Below are positions 41,193 to 51,013 of a stretch of 64,000 nucleotides of DNA, in pieces. Numbering within the stretch: position 1 is the stretch's first letter; the number at the start of each line of letters is the position of its first letter. Origin of the DNA: Halorubrum hochsteinianum (GTDB lineage: Archaea; Halobacteriota; Halobacteria; Halobacteriales; Haloferacaceae); contig NZ_CP098415.1 of NCBI RefSeq assembly GCF_023702125.1, positions 2,294,001 through 2,358,000 on the forward strand, written 5' to 3'. Under the pieces are notes generated by a model. The model saw only the letters and a list, made by a program, of their open reading frames with translations. It was not told the DNA's origin and did not search any database. A program made the translations under genes and the position numbers.

Positions 41193-42350
41193 TTACCGGA
41201 TAAGTCGCTTGATCCATCGAGCGAGCGAGACGTCGCGGCGACGTTCCCGAACTCGCCTGTTGCCGAATCCGAAGATCGCACCGACGATCGTGGCGATAGT
41301 TCCGAGTCCCAAGAGATTGAACGCCGCGACAGAAGCGAGCGGATGGATCGAGTGGAGTCGGGCGATCAGCGACGGCGGGGCCACGAGGAAGTACCGGTGC
41401 TCAGACATCGTAACCACCGTTTGTTCTCCGGAAGGCGGGGCGGTCACCGTCATCGTCGCCGTCGCCGATTCGTCGCGAGGAACGGCCAACTCGTTCGGCG
41501 AGATATCCGCCTCCGGATGGCTCGTCTCGAGGATGACGAGCATCGCGATGAGGCCGTCGTTCTCGGCCATCAGGTTGGCCTCCGCCATCTCACCCGACTC
41601 GGTCTCCACGGACGTCGCGTCCTCGTCGATCGTCACCTGCTGTGTTCCGGTCGACGCGATCATCGCGGCGTTGGCGGGCAGGAGTATCAACAGCGCGAGC
41701 GCCAGCACGATCCGACGCCCGCCGACTTCCCCGTCCGCTCGCGAACGGTCACGTGTGCGGTTCCGCCGGCGGCTACTCCGCAGGTCGTCGACGAACACGA
41801 CCAGCAGTAACGCCAGCCCGAGCGAGACGAACAGACCGCTGATCCCCCGCGATCCCACCGTGGCGTCGAACCCGAGCGACTCTGCGGCGGTGGTTTCCGC
41901 GTTTTCGGCCGCGTTCCGAACGGCCTCGATCCCGCTCCCGAGTCCCGGGATCCGAACCACCTGTCCGTTCAGTTGCAGCGCGGTCGCGACGATCCGGTCC
42001 TCCGTCACCACCGGCTCGTCACCCTCCTGGTCCCGGAACGGGTTGTTGTCTCCCCTCGTGACGTAGCCTCCGGCGGTCTCACCGACGACCCGGTGAGTCG
42101 TGAGCCCGCCGCCCTGAAGCTCAATTGCCTCGAAGACGACGACGTCGCCCTCGTCGACGGGTCCCGACACCGCCGCCGGCACGGCGACGAACCCGTCGCC
42201 GGCCTCTAGGGTCGGCTCCATGCTGCCGGAGGTGACGTACCCAAGAAAGACCGGTTGCCCGGCGAGCTGACCGGCCACGATGCTGACAACGACGAGCACG
42301 GAGACGACGGCGAACGCGTCCCTTGCCGTCTCCCGTGACATGTGTTCCAC
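41193..42350 (-). CDS. SipW-type signal peptidase I with C-terminal beta domain
   Basis: A 385-residue archaeal/ER-type signal peptidase (S26B). A first helix (about 13-33) is followed by the catalytic SGSMEPTL with Ser43, LTTHRVVGE with His86 in place of the bacterial Lys, and TRGDNNPF with Asp101. Two further helices flank a luminal beta domain (about 235-330: QQVTIDEDATSVETESGE, ATATMTVTAPPSGEQTVV), and the chain ends with a last helix and a basic tail. Bacterial SipW matures TasA; this linkage suggests the same job for the nearby subunits. A TATA-like GATTTAAAG lies about 25 bases before the start. Confidence 0.88.
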   Translation of the reverse strand: MEHMSRETARDAFAVVSVLVVVSIVAGQLAGQPVFLGYVTSGSMEPTLEAGDGFVAVPAAVSGPVDEGDVVVFEAIELQGGGLTTHRVVGETAGGYVTRGDNNPFRDQEGDEPVVTEDRIVATALQLNGQVVRIPGLGSGIEAVRNAAENAETTAAESLGFDATVGSRGISGLFVSLGLALLLVVFVDDLRSSRRRNRTRDRSRADGEVGGRRIVLALALLILLPANAAMIASTGTQQVTIDEDATSVETESGEMAEANLMAENDGLIAMLVILETSHPEADISPNELAVPRDESATATMTVTAPPSGEQTVVTMSEHRYFLVAPPSLIARLHSIHPLASVAAFNLLGLGTIATIVGAIFGFGNRRVRERRRDVSLARWIKRLIR

Positions 42351-42559
42351 ACTTCGGCATCGAGCTTTAAATCACCGAAGATCGCGACCCGTCGCCGCCC
42401 GATCGCAGCCTCCGCGTTCGTCGTGAACGCGGTCGGAGCAACAGGCCGCAGGTGCGTAACGCGGCCGCGAGGATGGAGCGACGGGAACCGTCGCTCGGTT
42501 GCGGGGCCTCTTTGTCGACTCCGTCTCCGACGCCGGCCGAGCCGCGAGTGCCGCGCCGG

Positions 42560-45500
42560 CTACTCCGCAGCGCCCCAGTCCGCGACGCGCTTCGGCCGGT
42601 CGGAGACCGCCATCACGTCGAGGTCGTCGCCCGCGTGGTCGAGCGCCTCCAGCGCCGCCTTGGCGGAGGCGTGCGTCGAGAAGTAGGTGATCTCCTCTTC
42701 GACCGCCACTTCGAGCAGGTCGCGCTGGCGCGAGACGATCAGGTCGAGGTCGCCGCGCTTTGCCGCCTCGATCAGGTCCGTCGCCTCGCTGAGTTCGAAG
42801 TGCTCAGCGTAGCCGCTGACGAGTGCCTCTCCCGCCTCGGTGCCCGGGTCGGGGAACTCCTCGGCGGAGAGGTCGACGACGGCGGTGCCGGACTCCGGGA
42901 TCGGCTTGCCCGTCGAGTCCTGCGCCTTGTCGTACGCCTTGCCGAAGGAGGTGGCCGTGCCCATCACCTCGCCCGTCGACTTCATCTCCGGGCCGAGCCG
43001 CGGGTCCGATCCCGGCAGGCGGTCGAACGGGAGGACGACCTCCTTCACGGAGCGGTGCTCCGGGATCTGCTCGTCGACGTCGAGGTCGGCGAGCGTGAGG
43101 TCGTCGGTCATCACCTTCGCCGCCAGCTTCGCGATGGGGACGCCCGTCGCCTTCGAGACGAACGGGACCGTCCGCGAGGAGCGCGGGTTCGCCTCCAACA
43201 CGTACACCTCGCTGTCGGCCTCGGGGTCGTCGACGCCCGTCACCGCGAGCTGGACGTTGAGCAGGCCGACCGTGTCGAGCGCGCGGGCGATGTCCTCCGT
43301 CACCTCGCGCACCCGGCCGAGCGTCTCGTCGCCGAGCGAGCGCGGCGGGATCATACAGGCGGAGTCGCCCGAGTGGACGCCCGCGCTCTCGACGTGTTCC
43401 ATCACGCCGCCGAGCAGGACGTCCTCGCCGTCCGCGACGGCGTCGACGTCCAGTTCGACCGCGTCGTCGAGGAACTGGTCGACGAGGATCGGCTTGTCCG
43501 GCGAGACCCGGACCGCCTCCTCGATGTACTCCTCAAGCTCCGCGTCGTCCTCGACGACCCGCATCGCGCGCCCGCCGAGGACGTACGAGGGGCGCACCAA
43601 GACGGGATAGCCGATGTCGTGGGCGAGTTCGAGCGCCTCCGCCTCGCTCGTGGCGGTGCCGCCGTCGGGCTGGGCGACGCCGAGCTCGTCCATCAGGACG
43701 TTGAACCGGTCGCGGTCCTCCGCGAGGTCCATCGCCTCGACGCTGGTTCCCAGAATCTCGCAGTCCAGTCCGCGGCGCTCGATCTCTGCCTGAAGCGGTT
43801 CGCCCACGTTGACCGAGGTCTGCCCGCCGAACTGGACCATCACGCCGTCCGCGCCGGTCGTCTCGATCACGTCGGCGACCTCCTCGGCCGAGATGGGCTC
43901 GAAGAAGAGTCCGTCGGAGGTGTCGTAGTCGGTCGAGACCGTCTCGGGGTTGTTGTTGATCACGTGCGCGTCGATGCCGAGTTCGCGGAGCGCGCGCACC
44001 GCGTGGACCGCGCAGTAGTCGAACTCGACGCCCTGCCCGATCCGGATCGGGCCGCCGCCGACGACCACGACGCTCTCGACGTCCGGGTCGACGCGGACCT
44101 CGTTCGCCGCGCCGGCGGTGTCGGCCCCCCGAAGGAACTCCGGTAGGCGCGCGGAGTAGTAGTACGGGGTGGAGGCCTCGAACTCGCCCGCGCAGGTGTC
44201 GACCTGCTTGTACGTGCGGTCGGGCACCGCGCTCTCGACCTCTCCCACGTCGGCGTCGACGCCGCCGGCGGTCGCGGTCGCCGCGATCTCGGCGTCGGTG
44301 CGGCCCACCATCGCCGCCTCGGTGAAGTCGCCCTCGGCCGCCGCGGCGGTGCCGTCGGCGATCCTCTCGAAGCGCTCGACGTACCAGCGGTGGATGCCGG
44401 TGAGGCCGATCACGTCGTCGACCTCGTAGCCGCGGTCGAACGCCTCGAACATCGCGTACGGGCGGTCCGGGCTGGGGCGTTCGAGGTACTCCGACTCCAG
44501 TTCCGCGTCGGACACGTCCTCGAAGTCGACGGCGGGGTCGTACTCGGAGGAGCGCAGCGCCTTCACCATGCTCTCCTCGAACGTCCGGCCGATCGACATC
44601 GCCTCGCCGGTGGACTTCATCGCCGTGCCCAACTCGAAGTCCACGTCGTCGAACTTGTCGATGGGCCACCGCGGCACCTTCGTCACCACGTAGTCGATGG
44701 CCGGCTCGAAGGCGGCGGTCGTCTCGCCGGTGATCTCGTTGTCGATCTCGTGGAGCCGCTTGCCCAGCGCGACCTTCGCGGTGACCCGGGCGATCGGGTA
44801 GCCGGTCGCCTTCGACGCGAGCGCGGAGGAACGGGAGACGCGGGGGTTCACCTCGACAACGCGGTACTCGCCGCCGGGCGTCCCGTCGTCGTGCCACGCG
44901 AACTGGATGTTACAGCCGCCCTGAATGCCCAGGTCGCGGATGACTTCGAGCGCCGCGTCGCGCATCTCCTGATGCCCGTCGTCGGGTATCACCTGCGAGG
45001 GCGTGACGACCGTCGACTCGCCGGTGTGGATCCCCATCGGGTCGATGTTCTCCATGTTACAGATGATGATACAGGAGTCGTCGGCGTCCCGCATCACCTC
45101 GTACTCCAGTTCGACCCAGCCCGCGATGGACTCCGTGATCAGCACCTCGCTGTTCCGCGAGAGGCGGAGCCCCTTGCGGACGCGCTCGACCAGTTCCTCG
45201 AACTCGTCGACGACGCCCGACCCGGAGCCGCCGAGGGTGTACGTCGTCCGCGCGATGACGGGGAGCCCGCCCACGTCGTCGACGGCCGACTGGACGCGCT
45301 CGCGGAACGCCGCCTCGTCGAAGTCGGTGACCGACTCGTCCTCGTCTAAGGAGATGGTGGTCGACTTCGGCACCGGCTGGCCGAGCCCCTCCATGCGCTG
45401 GCGGAACAGGTCGCGGTCCTCCGTCGCGTAGATGGTGTCCAGCGGCGTCCCCATCACGTCGACGTCGTACTCGTCTAAAATCCCCTCCTCCGCGAGCTCC

Positions 45501-45790
45501 GCGGTGACGTTGAGGCCGGTCTGTCCGCCGAGGCCGGCGATGACGCCGTCCGGCTCCTCGATCCGAACGACCTCCGCGATGGCCTCGGGCGTGATCGGCT
45601 CGATGTACACTCGGTCGGCCGTCTCCGGGTCGGTCATGATCGTCGCCGGATTCGAGTTCACCAGGACGACGCGAGCGCCCTCCTCCTGAAGGGCGCGACA
45701 CGCCTGCGCCCCGGAGTAGTCGAACTCGGCCGCCTGTCCGATCTGTATCGGTCCGCTGCCGATGAGTAGAATCGTCCGGTCCTCGCTCAT
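42560..45790 (-). CDS. carB: Carbamoyl-phosphate synthase large subunit
   Basis: A 1076-residue protein of standard length with two ATP-grasp halves. Both halves start with the nucleotide-binding pattern: GSGPIQIGQAAEFDYSG near residue 13 and GGGPIRIGQGVEFDYC near residue 575. Each half also has the ARTTYTLGGSGSG- or RPSYVLGGRAMR-type loop. The last ~140 residues form the allosteric MGS-like domain. It makes carbamoyl phosphate from bicarbonate, ATP and ammonia supplied by the small subunit, feeding pyrimidine and arginine synthesis. The small subunit gene carA is not adjacent. Confidence 0.97.
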   Translation of the reverse strand: MSEDRTILLIGSGPIQIGQAAEFDYSGAQACRALQEEGARVVLVNSNPATIMTDPETADRVYIEPITPEAIAEVVRIEEPDGVIAGLGGQTGLNVTAELAEEGILDEYDVDVMGTPLDTIYATEDRDLFRQRMEGLGQPVPKSTTISLDEDESVTDFDEAAFRERVQSAVDDVGGLPVIARTTYTLGGSGSGVVDEFEELVERVRKGLRLSRNSEVLITESIAGWVELEYEVMRDADDSCIIICNMENIDPMGIHTGESTVVTPSQVIPDDGHQEMRDAALEVIRDLGIQGGCNIQFAWHDDGTPGGEYRVVEVNPRVSRSSALASKATGYPIARVTAKVALGKRLHEIDNEITGETTAAFEPAIDYVVTKVPRWPIDKFDDVDFELGTAMKSTGEAMSIGRTFEESMVKALRSSEYDPAVDFEDVSDAELESEYLERPSPDRPYAMFEAFDRGYEVDDVIGLTGIHRWYVERFERIADGTAAAAEGDFTEAAMVGRTDAEIAATATAGGVDADVGEVESAVPDRTYKQVDTCAGEFEASTPYYYSARLPEFLRGADTAGAANEVRVDPDVESVVVVGGGPIRIGQGVEFDYCAVHAVRALRELGIDAHVINNNPETVSTDYDTSDGLFFEPISAEEVADVIETTGADGVMVQFGGQTSVNVGEPLQAEIERRGLDCEILGTSVEAMDLAEDRDRFNVLMDELGVAQPDGGTATSEAEALELAHDIGYPVLVRPSYVLGGRAMRVVEDDAELEEYIEEAVRVSPDKPILVDQFLDDAVELDVDAVADGEDVLLGGVMEHVESAGVHSGDSACMIPPRSLGDETLGRVREVTEDIARALDTVGLLNVQLAVTGVDDPEADSEVYVLEANPRSSRTVPFVSKATGVPIAKLAAKVMTDDLTLADLDVDEQIPEHRSVKEVVLPFDRLPGSDPRLGPEMKSTGEVMGTATSFGKAYDKAQDSTGKPIPESGTAVVDLSAEEFPDPGTEAGEALVSGYAEHFELSEATDLIEAAKRGDLDLIVSRQRDLLEVAVEEEITYFSTHASAKAALEALDHAGDDLDVMAVSDRPKRVADWGAAE

Positions 45791-45943
45791 TACGCGGACG
45801 GAATACGCTCATCGTAATAAGGTCGGCGGTAGAGTACGAATCTCGCAACGAGTTTGCGATTTTCGCAAGTGAATCCGTCTCACGGGGCTTGAGCTCGTGT
45901 CCCACGACCCGGGGTGAGGCGGTCGGGGCCGCGACCGATGACG

Positions 45944-45994
45944 CCGGACTCGCTTACAGACCCCGGACCCGCTTATAGACCCCGGACTCGCTCG
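45944..45994 (+). repeat. 19-bp tandem repeat upstream of a lipoprotein gene
   Basis: Units CCGGACTCGCTTACAGACC (45944-45962) and CCGGACCCGCTTATAGACC (45963-45981) are followed by a partial third copy to about 45994. They lie 80-130 bases before the lipoprotein ATG at 46073. Each unit holds a CTTAYAG that faintly resembles a TATA box. Role unknown. Confidence 0.55.
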
Positions 45995-46072
45995 TCCGCA
46001 CAGCGTCCGATCGGCCGTCTGAGCCGTTCACCACAAGGAATTTATCGGAAACCCGGTGACTTCGAGGCGGAC

Positions 46073-47083
46073 ATGCCCTGTTCCCGCCGCCGCGCCCTCC
46101 ACCTGCTCGGTGCCGCCGGCGCGACCGTCGCGACGGCCGGGTGTCTGAGCCCCGGCAGCCTCGACTCGTACGCGCTCGTCGGCGACGAACCGGACCTCTC
46201 GTCGATCGGTCGACCGTACCTGTGGCCGGACCCGACCGCCGTCGACGCCGCGACTCGCGTCGACTTCGCGACCGAGACGAAAGAGGCGTATCTGTCGGCA
46301 CTGTTCGAGACCGGGAGCGTGACCGTCAGACAGTGGCCGCTCGTCGGGCGCGACTCGTGGGGGACCGAGACCCGTCCGCGGCCGACGTTCCTCGAACGCG
46401 ACGGGACCTTCCACGAGGTCCGGATCGCCGAGGAGCGACGCCTCGAACTGGAGCGGTGGCACCTCGCGGTCGAGCGGACCGACGAGACGCCGCCCGACGA
46501 CGCGACGGTCGCGAAGCCGCCGTTCGGCCTCTCGGCGCAGGACGAGCGCGTCCTCGACGCCGCGCTCGACGCCGTCTACGCGGGCCACGACGGATTCCTC
46601 GGCGACCCCGAGTTCGACGAGCGACAGACCGTCGAGTACCACCACGAACTCGACGCGGCGGCCAGCGCGCTCGTCCCGTCGCCGCCGTTCGCGTTCGTCG
46701 AGTACGAGGGCGAGTACTTCCGGCCGGCCGCGGAGCGGCGGACGGTGGAGGTCCCCGAGTGGACGTACGCGCTCAGCGAGATCGCGGAGGGCCGGAGCCG
46801 GTTCGAGGAGTACGCGCGCGCGGCGATCGTCGAGCGCGACCTCGGCGACGCCGGGCTCTCGGACGCCGCGCAGGGGGTGTTAGACGACGCGCTCGCCGAG
46901 GAGCCGCGCCGGTACGAAGAAGGGGATCCGCCCTCGGACGCGCTCGTCGACGCGCTCGACGCGCTCGGCGTCGCCGGCGACCTCCGGCCGATAGGGGAGT
47001 ACGACGACCGGGTCGACTTCAGAAACGTCGTCGTCGACTACCGGGACGGGCCCTGTCGGTTCCACCTGATCGTCTCGCCGTAG
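46073..47083 (+). CDS. Secreted lipoprotein, unknown function
   Basis: A 336-residue protein with a Tat-like lipoprotein signal (CSRRRALHLLGAAGATV...AGC, lipobox Cys24). The mature part has no motif I recognise; it contains two related segments, FGLSAQDERVLDAALDAVYA and AQGVLDDALAEEPRRY, and is rich in acidic residues. The ATG at 46073 is chosen because the signal begins there and a TATA-like GGAATTTATCG sits about 30 bases upstream. Outer-surface location is inferred; function unknown. Confidence 0.8.
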   Translation: MPCSRRRALHLLGAAGATVATAGCLSPGSLDSYALVGDEPDLSSIGRPYLWPDPTAVDAATRVDFATETKEAYLSALFETGSVTVRQWPLVGRDSWGTETRPRPTFLERDGTFHEVRIAEERRLELERWHLAVERTDETPPDDATVAKPPFGLSAQDERVLDAALDAVYAGHDGFLGDPEFDERQTVEYHHELDAAASALVPSPPFAFVEYEGEYFRPAAERRTVEVPEWTYALSEIAEGRSRFEEYARAAIVERDLGDAGLSDAAQGVLDDALAEEPRRYEEGDPPSDALVDALDALGVAGDLRPIGEYDDRVDFRNVVVDYRDGPCRFHLIVSP

Positions 47084-47139
47084 ACCGACCGCGCACCCAC
47101 CCTTCGGCGCGGCGAAACCGTTCCGGACGCCGGACCGAC

Positions 47140-47364
47140 TCAGGTTTCGAGCCGGTAGCGGTACGGTTGGCCCGCGATGACCTCGATCTCGCCGCGCTCG
47201 GCCCGGCGGCCCAACACCGTGGCGACCCGGTGCGGGCTGTCGATCGCCTCGCAGTCGTCGCACTCCTCGACGAGCGCGAGGATCTCCCGGGCCGTCAGCG
47301 GCTCCTCGGCCTCGGCGAGCACGCCGCGAATCCGCTCGTACCGGTCGTATTCGCCGGCACTCAT
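47140..47364 (-). CDS. Small winged-helix-like protein
   Basis: A 74-residue protein: RYERIRGVLAEAEEPLTARE, LALVEECDD, then VATVLGRRAERGEIEVIAGQ and YRYRL. The order of three helices and a short beta hairpin fits a winged helix with the wing at the end. The start ATG lies about 25 bases after a TATA-like CCTATATGTT. It is probably a small DNA-binding protein; target unknown. Confidence 0.7.
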   Translation of the reverse strand: MSAGEYDRYERIRGVLAEAEEPLTAREILALVEECDDCEAIDSPHRVATVLGRRAERGEIEVIAGQPYRYRLET

Positions 47365-47505
47365 GTGTCTTACGTACGGTCTCCGAACATATAGGGTTCA
47401 GTGAGACAGGAGTCGGACGGCTGTCTGACACGAACGTTGTAACGGTCGTATTCGTCCGTTTCAGCCGTCTGCCGAGGTCGTGCCGGACGAAGCGACCGGG
47501 GCCGT

Positions 47506-48039
47506 TCAGGCGTACGGGTCCTCGGCTTCGAGGTCCCGCTCCGCGCGGTACTGCTCGACGAACTCGCTCACGTCGAACTCGACCATCTCCTGTTCGAACG
47601 CCGACAGCGCCTCGTCGTCGTCGGCGTGGCTCACGGCGTGTTCCATCAGTTCGACCACGAGTTCGACGACGACTTCGTGGAGCCGGCGGGAGTCGAAGTC
47701 GGTCACCCACGCCATCGCGTACCCGACGTCGGCGTTCTCGCTGGCGTCGTGGGCGACGACGGCTTCCGGAAACTCCTCTAAGACGACGCCGAGGAGGTGC
47801 GGCGTGTCGAACTCCGGCATCTCCTCGCTGGTCGTCTCGATCGCCTCGCGGAGGACGTCGACCAGAAAGTCGGGGAGGAATCGCTCTGGCGGGTGAACGT
47901 CCATCACGACCGCGTGGGCCTCGCCGCAGTCGCAGTCGTACTCGCGCATCCCGAGGTCCAGTTCGCCGACGGCGATCGTCTCCCCGCAGGGCAGCTCCAG
48001 CGCGTTCTCGTCGCCGCCGGGGACGCGGGGCTGAGACAT
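47506..48039 (-). CDS. Conserved haloarchaeal protein (DUF5815-like)
   Basis: A 177-residue soluble protein. The N-terminal part has DLGMREYDCDCGEAHAVVMD, a Cys-Cys-His cluster that may bind zinc, and PERFLPDFLVDVLREAIETT follows. The rest is helical and acidic, with VSHADDDEALSAFEQEMVEF. I recall this as the DUF5815 family of haloarchaea, with no known activity. It stands alone, close to a small acidic protein gene downstream. Confidence 0.75.
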   Translation of the reverse strand: MSQPRVPGGDENALELPCGETIAVGELDLGMREYDCDCGEAHAVVMDVHPPERFLPDFLVDVLREAIETTSEEMPEFDTPHLLGVVLEEFPEAVVAHDASENADVGYAMAWVTDFDSRRLHEVVVELVVELMEHAVSHADDDEALSAFEQEMVEFDVSEFVEQYRAERDLEAEDPYA

Positions 48040-48124
48040 ACCCGCCCTTGGCCGCTCGCGGGGTTAAAGGGCGCGGAACGCGCCGCTGCGTCGCCGCCGA
48101 CGGAACCGCTCTCGGGCTGCCCAG

Positions 48125-48385
48125 CTACTCGAAGTCCTCGTGGCCGTCCTCCTCGTCGCTCGCTCCGTCGTCGCCGTGACCGCTCTCGGCATCACCGCCG
48201 TGAGTATCTCCGTCGTCCGCATCGCCGGCGACACCGTGCGTTTCCACCTCGGCCTCGACCTCGATCTCGATCCCGTTCGCCTCGTAGGTCGCCTCGATCG
48301 TCTCGGCGTCGTCGCGCTCGACCTCCAGTTCGTCGCGGTCGACCTCCACTTCGACCTCCACGTCGACGGTGACGTCGTCTGACAT
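48125..48385 (-). CDS. Small, highly acidic protein, unknown function
   Basis: An 86-residue protein dominated by Asp, Glu and Val. The N-terminal half is a repeat-like beta pattern (VTVDVEVEVEVDRDELEVER), the C-terminal half a disordered Gly/His/Asp run (GDTHGGDAESGHGDDGASDE). The His-rich end could bind metal, but this is speculative. It is transcribed 86 bases beyond the neighbouring gene, in the same direction, and likely specific to haloarchaea. Confidence 0.6.
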   Translation of the reverse strand: MSDDVTVDVEVEVEVDRDELEVERDDAETIEATYEANGIEIEVEAEVETHGVAGDADDGDTHGGDAESGHGDDGASDEEDGHEDFE

Positions 48386-48508
48386 AGTCGACTCTTGGTA
48401 GGAGGCCTGGACGCAAAAACGGTCGGCAGCGCGGGAGCGGGGTGACGGCGTGGGAGTGGGAAGCCAGCGCGGGGTCGGGACGACTCGGTCGCCCGAGCGA
48501 CGCGCGGC

Positions 48509-50731
48509 CTACTGGAACCCGATCCGGCCGCCGGTGTCGCGGAGCGACTCGCCGCCGCCGCCCTTGAACTGCTCTTTGACCTCGTCGTAGTACGCGAGGA
48601 TGTCCTCCGTTATCGTCGGCCGCACCGACTCCATCGCGCGCCGGAAGTGCTTCATCTCCACCTCCTCGGCGTCGTCGTCGTCGCGCAGCGCCTCGATCGC
48701 GGCCTCGCGGGCGATCCCTTCGAGGTCGGAGCCGACGTAGCCGTCGGTGATCTCGGCGATCTCGCGGAGGCTCACGTCGGGCGCGAGCGGCGTGTTCTGC
48801 GTGTGGATGTCGAGGATCTGCTCGCGGCCCTCCTGGTCGGGCTGGCCGATCATCACGAGCCGGTCGAACCGCCCCGAGCGCAGCAGCGCGGGGTCGATCA
48901 TGTCCGGTCGGTTGGTCGCGCCGATGACCATCACGTCGCCCATGTCCTCTAACCCGTCGAGCTCGGTGAGGAGCTGGTTGACGACGCGCTCGGAGACGTT
49001 GTTCCCGGCCTCCTGCCCGCGAGCGGGCGCGAGGCTGTCGAGCTCGTCGAAGAAGATGATCGTCGGGCTCACCTGCCGGGCCTTCCGGAAGGTCTGTCGG
49101 ATCGCCTTCTCCGACTCGCCGACCCACTTCGAGAGCAGCTGCGGGCCCCGCACCGAGATGAAGTTCGCGTTCGTCTCGTTGGCGACCGCCTTCGCCATCA
49201 GCGTCTTCCCGGTGCCCGGCGGGCCGTACAGCAACACCCCCTTCGGGGCGTTGACGCCCATCCGGTCGAACTTCTCCGGCGAGGTGAGCGGCCACTCGAC
49301 CGACTCCTGGACCTGCTGTTGGGCCTCGCTGAGGCCGCCCACGTCGTCCCACGAGATCTTCGGGAGCTCGACGAGCACCTCGCGCATCGCCGACGGCTCC
49401 ACCTCGTTCAACGCGCCCGAGAAGTCGTCGCGCTTGACGATCATCCGGTCGATGAGGCTCGGCGGCACCTCTTCCTCGTCTAAGTCGATCTCGGGGAGGT
49501 ACCGGCGCAGCGCCTTCATCGCGGCCTCCTTCGTGAGGCTCTCGATGTCCGCGCCGACGAACCCGTGCGTCTCGTCGGCGAGGTGGTCGAGGCTCACGTC
49601 GTCCGAGAGCGGCATCCCGCGGGTGTGGATCTGGAGGATCTCCTTCCGGCCCACCTCGTCGGGGACGCCGATCTCGATCTCGCGGTCGAACCGCCCGGGG
49701 CGGCGGAGCGCGGGGTCGACGCTGTCGACGCGGTTCGTCGCCCCGATGACGATCACCTGTCCGCGCGTCTCTAACCCGTCCATCATCGTCAACAGCTGAG
49801 CGACGACGCGGCGCTCGACCTCGCCGGTCACGTCCTCGCGTTTCGGCGCGATCGAGTCCAGCTCGTCGATGAAGATGATCGACGGCGACTCCTCTTTCGC
49901 GTCCTCGAAGATCTCCCTGAGCTGCTGTTCGGACTCGCCGTAGTACTTCGAGATGATCTCCGGGCCGGCGATCGAGAAGAACGACGCCGACGTCTCGTTG
50001 GCGACCGCCTTCGCCAGCAGCGTCTTCCCGGTGCCCGGCGGGCCGTGGAGCAGGACGCCCTGCGGCGGCTCGATGCCGAGCTTCGAGAAGATCTGCGGGT
50101 GTTTCATCGGCAGCTCGACCATCTCGCGGACGCGCTGGATCTCCGACTGGAGGCCGCCGATGTCCTCGTAGGTGATCCCGCCGCCCGTCTTCTCGAACCC
50201 GGAGATCGGCTCCTCGCGCAGTTCGACCTCCGTGTCCTCGGTGATGAGACAGACGCCGTCGGGCTCCGTCTCGACCGCGATCAGCGGGATCGCCTGTCCG
50301 GGCGACCGCATGAACGGGTGGTTCGTCGAGGACATCACGGGGACGATGTCGCGCTCGACGACCGGCCGCTTGAGGATCTGGCGTTTCACCATGCCGGCCG
50401 CGTCGGAGCCGAACTGGACGGACGCCTCCTCGGGCGGGGCCAAGACGAGTTTGTCGGCCTTCTCGGCCTCCGCCTTCCGGATCGTCACGCGCTCGCCGAT
50501 GCCGACGTCGGCGTTCTGTCGGGTGAACCCGTCCACCCGCACGGTGTCGGTGTTCCAGTCCTGGCGGTCCGCGCGCCAGACCTTCGCGGCGGTGGTTTCC
50601 GCGCCCTCGATCTCGATGATGTCGCCGGGCGAGAGCTTCAGGTGTAACAGCGTGTCGGGGTCGAGTCGGGCGATGCCGCGCCCCGAGTCGTTCGGGTACG
50701 CCTTCGCCACTTCGAGTTGGACTTCGTTCAT
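48509..50731 (-). CDS. cdc48: AAA+ ATPase CDC48/VCP (VAT-like)
   Basis: A 740-residue protein with an N-terminal double-psi barrel plus four-stranded domain (about 1-170) and two AAA domains. D1 has Walker A GPPGTGKT (230-237) and [15 protein letters not shown]2 has Walker A at 503-510 and [15 protein letters not shown]. The pore loops and arginine-finger region ([14 protein letters not shown]) are present. Archaeal CDC48/VAT unfolds proteins for the proteasome and for membrane and DNA-repair complexes. The ATG at 50731 gives the normal N-terminus; an ATG 41 codons upstream adds non-homologous sequence. A TATA-like GCTTATTCC lies about 45 bases before it. Confidence 0.95.
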   Translation of the reverse strand: MNEVQLEVAKAYPNDSGRGIARLDPDTLLHLKLSPGDIIEIEGAETTAAKVWRADRQDWNTDTVRVDGFTRQNADVGIGERVTIRKAEAEKADKLVLAPPEEASVQFGSDAAGMVKRQILKRPVVERDIVPVMSSTNHPFMRSPGQAIPLIAVETEPDGVCLITEDTEVELREEPISGFEKTGGGITYEDIGGLQSEIQRVREMVELPMKHPQIFSKLGIEPPQGVLLHGPPGTGKTLLAKAVANETSASFFSIAGPEIISKYYGESEQQLREIFEDAKEESPSIIFIDELDSIAPKREDVTGEVERRVVAQLLTMMDGLETRGQVIVIGATNRVDSVDPALRRPGRFDREIEIGVPDEVGRKEILQIHTRGMPLSDDVSLDHLADETHGFVGADIESLTKEAAMKALRRYLPEIDLDEEEVPPSLIDRMIVKRDDFSGALNEVEPSAMREVLVELPKISWDDVGGLSEAQQQVQESVEWPLTSPEKFDRMGVNAPKGVLLYGPPGTGKTLMAKAVANETNANFISVRGPQLLSKWVGESEKAIRQTFRKARQVSPTIIFFDELDSLAPARGQEAGNNVSERVVNQLLTELDGLEDMGDVMVIGATNRPDMIDPALLRSGRFDRLVMIGQPDQEGREQILDIHTQNTPLAPDVSLREIAEITDGYVGSDLEGIAREAAIEALRDDDDAEEVEMKHFRRAMESVRPTITEDILAYYDEVKEQFKGGGGESLRDTGGRIGFQ

Positions 50732-51013
50732 GGTTCCTCGCGGGGGATGGTCGTATCTGGACCCGGTCCGGGAATAAGCCTGTTGCCCGTGTGGGGATCG
50801 CCGGTTCGTCCCGAGCGTCGCCCGCCGGCGACAAGCCGTGTGATCATATGCCACGGTACGGATTCCGTTCTTAAAACCCCGTCGTAACTGTGCGTTTTCG
50901 CCGTTTCGCTTCGCGGGCCGAGCGGCGGCGATGAGGCGGCGTGGCGGGCGGGACTCACTTGGTGGGGCGGGCTCACGTGGTGGGCGCGCTCGCGTCGCGG
51001 TCCACGAGCGAAC

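Noticed and set aside
43533-44897. A 454-codon frame overlapping carB in another phase
   Set aside because: The product is almost all Arg, Gly and Asp and follows the codon bias of carB; it is a shadow of the real gene.
50732-50854. A 41-residue N-terminal extension of CDC48
   Set aside because: The extra sequence is unlike any CDC48 N-terminus, whereas the ATG at 50731 begins exactly at the conserved [12 protein letters not shown].
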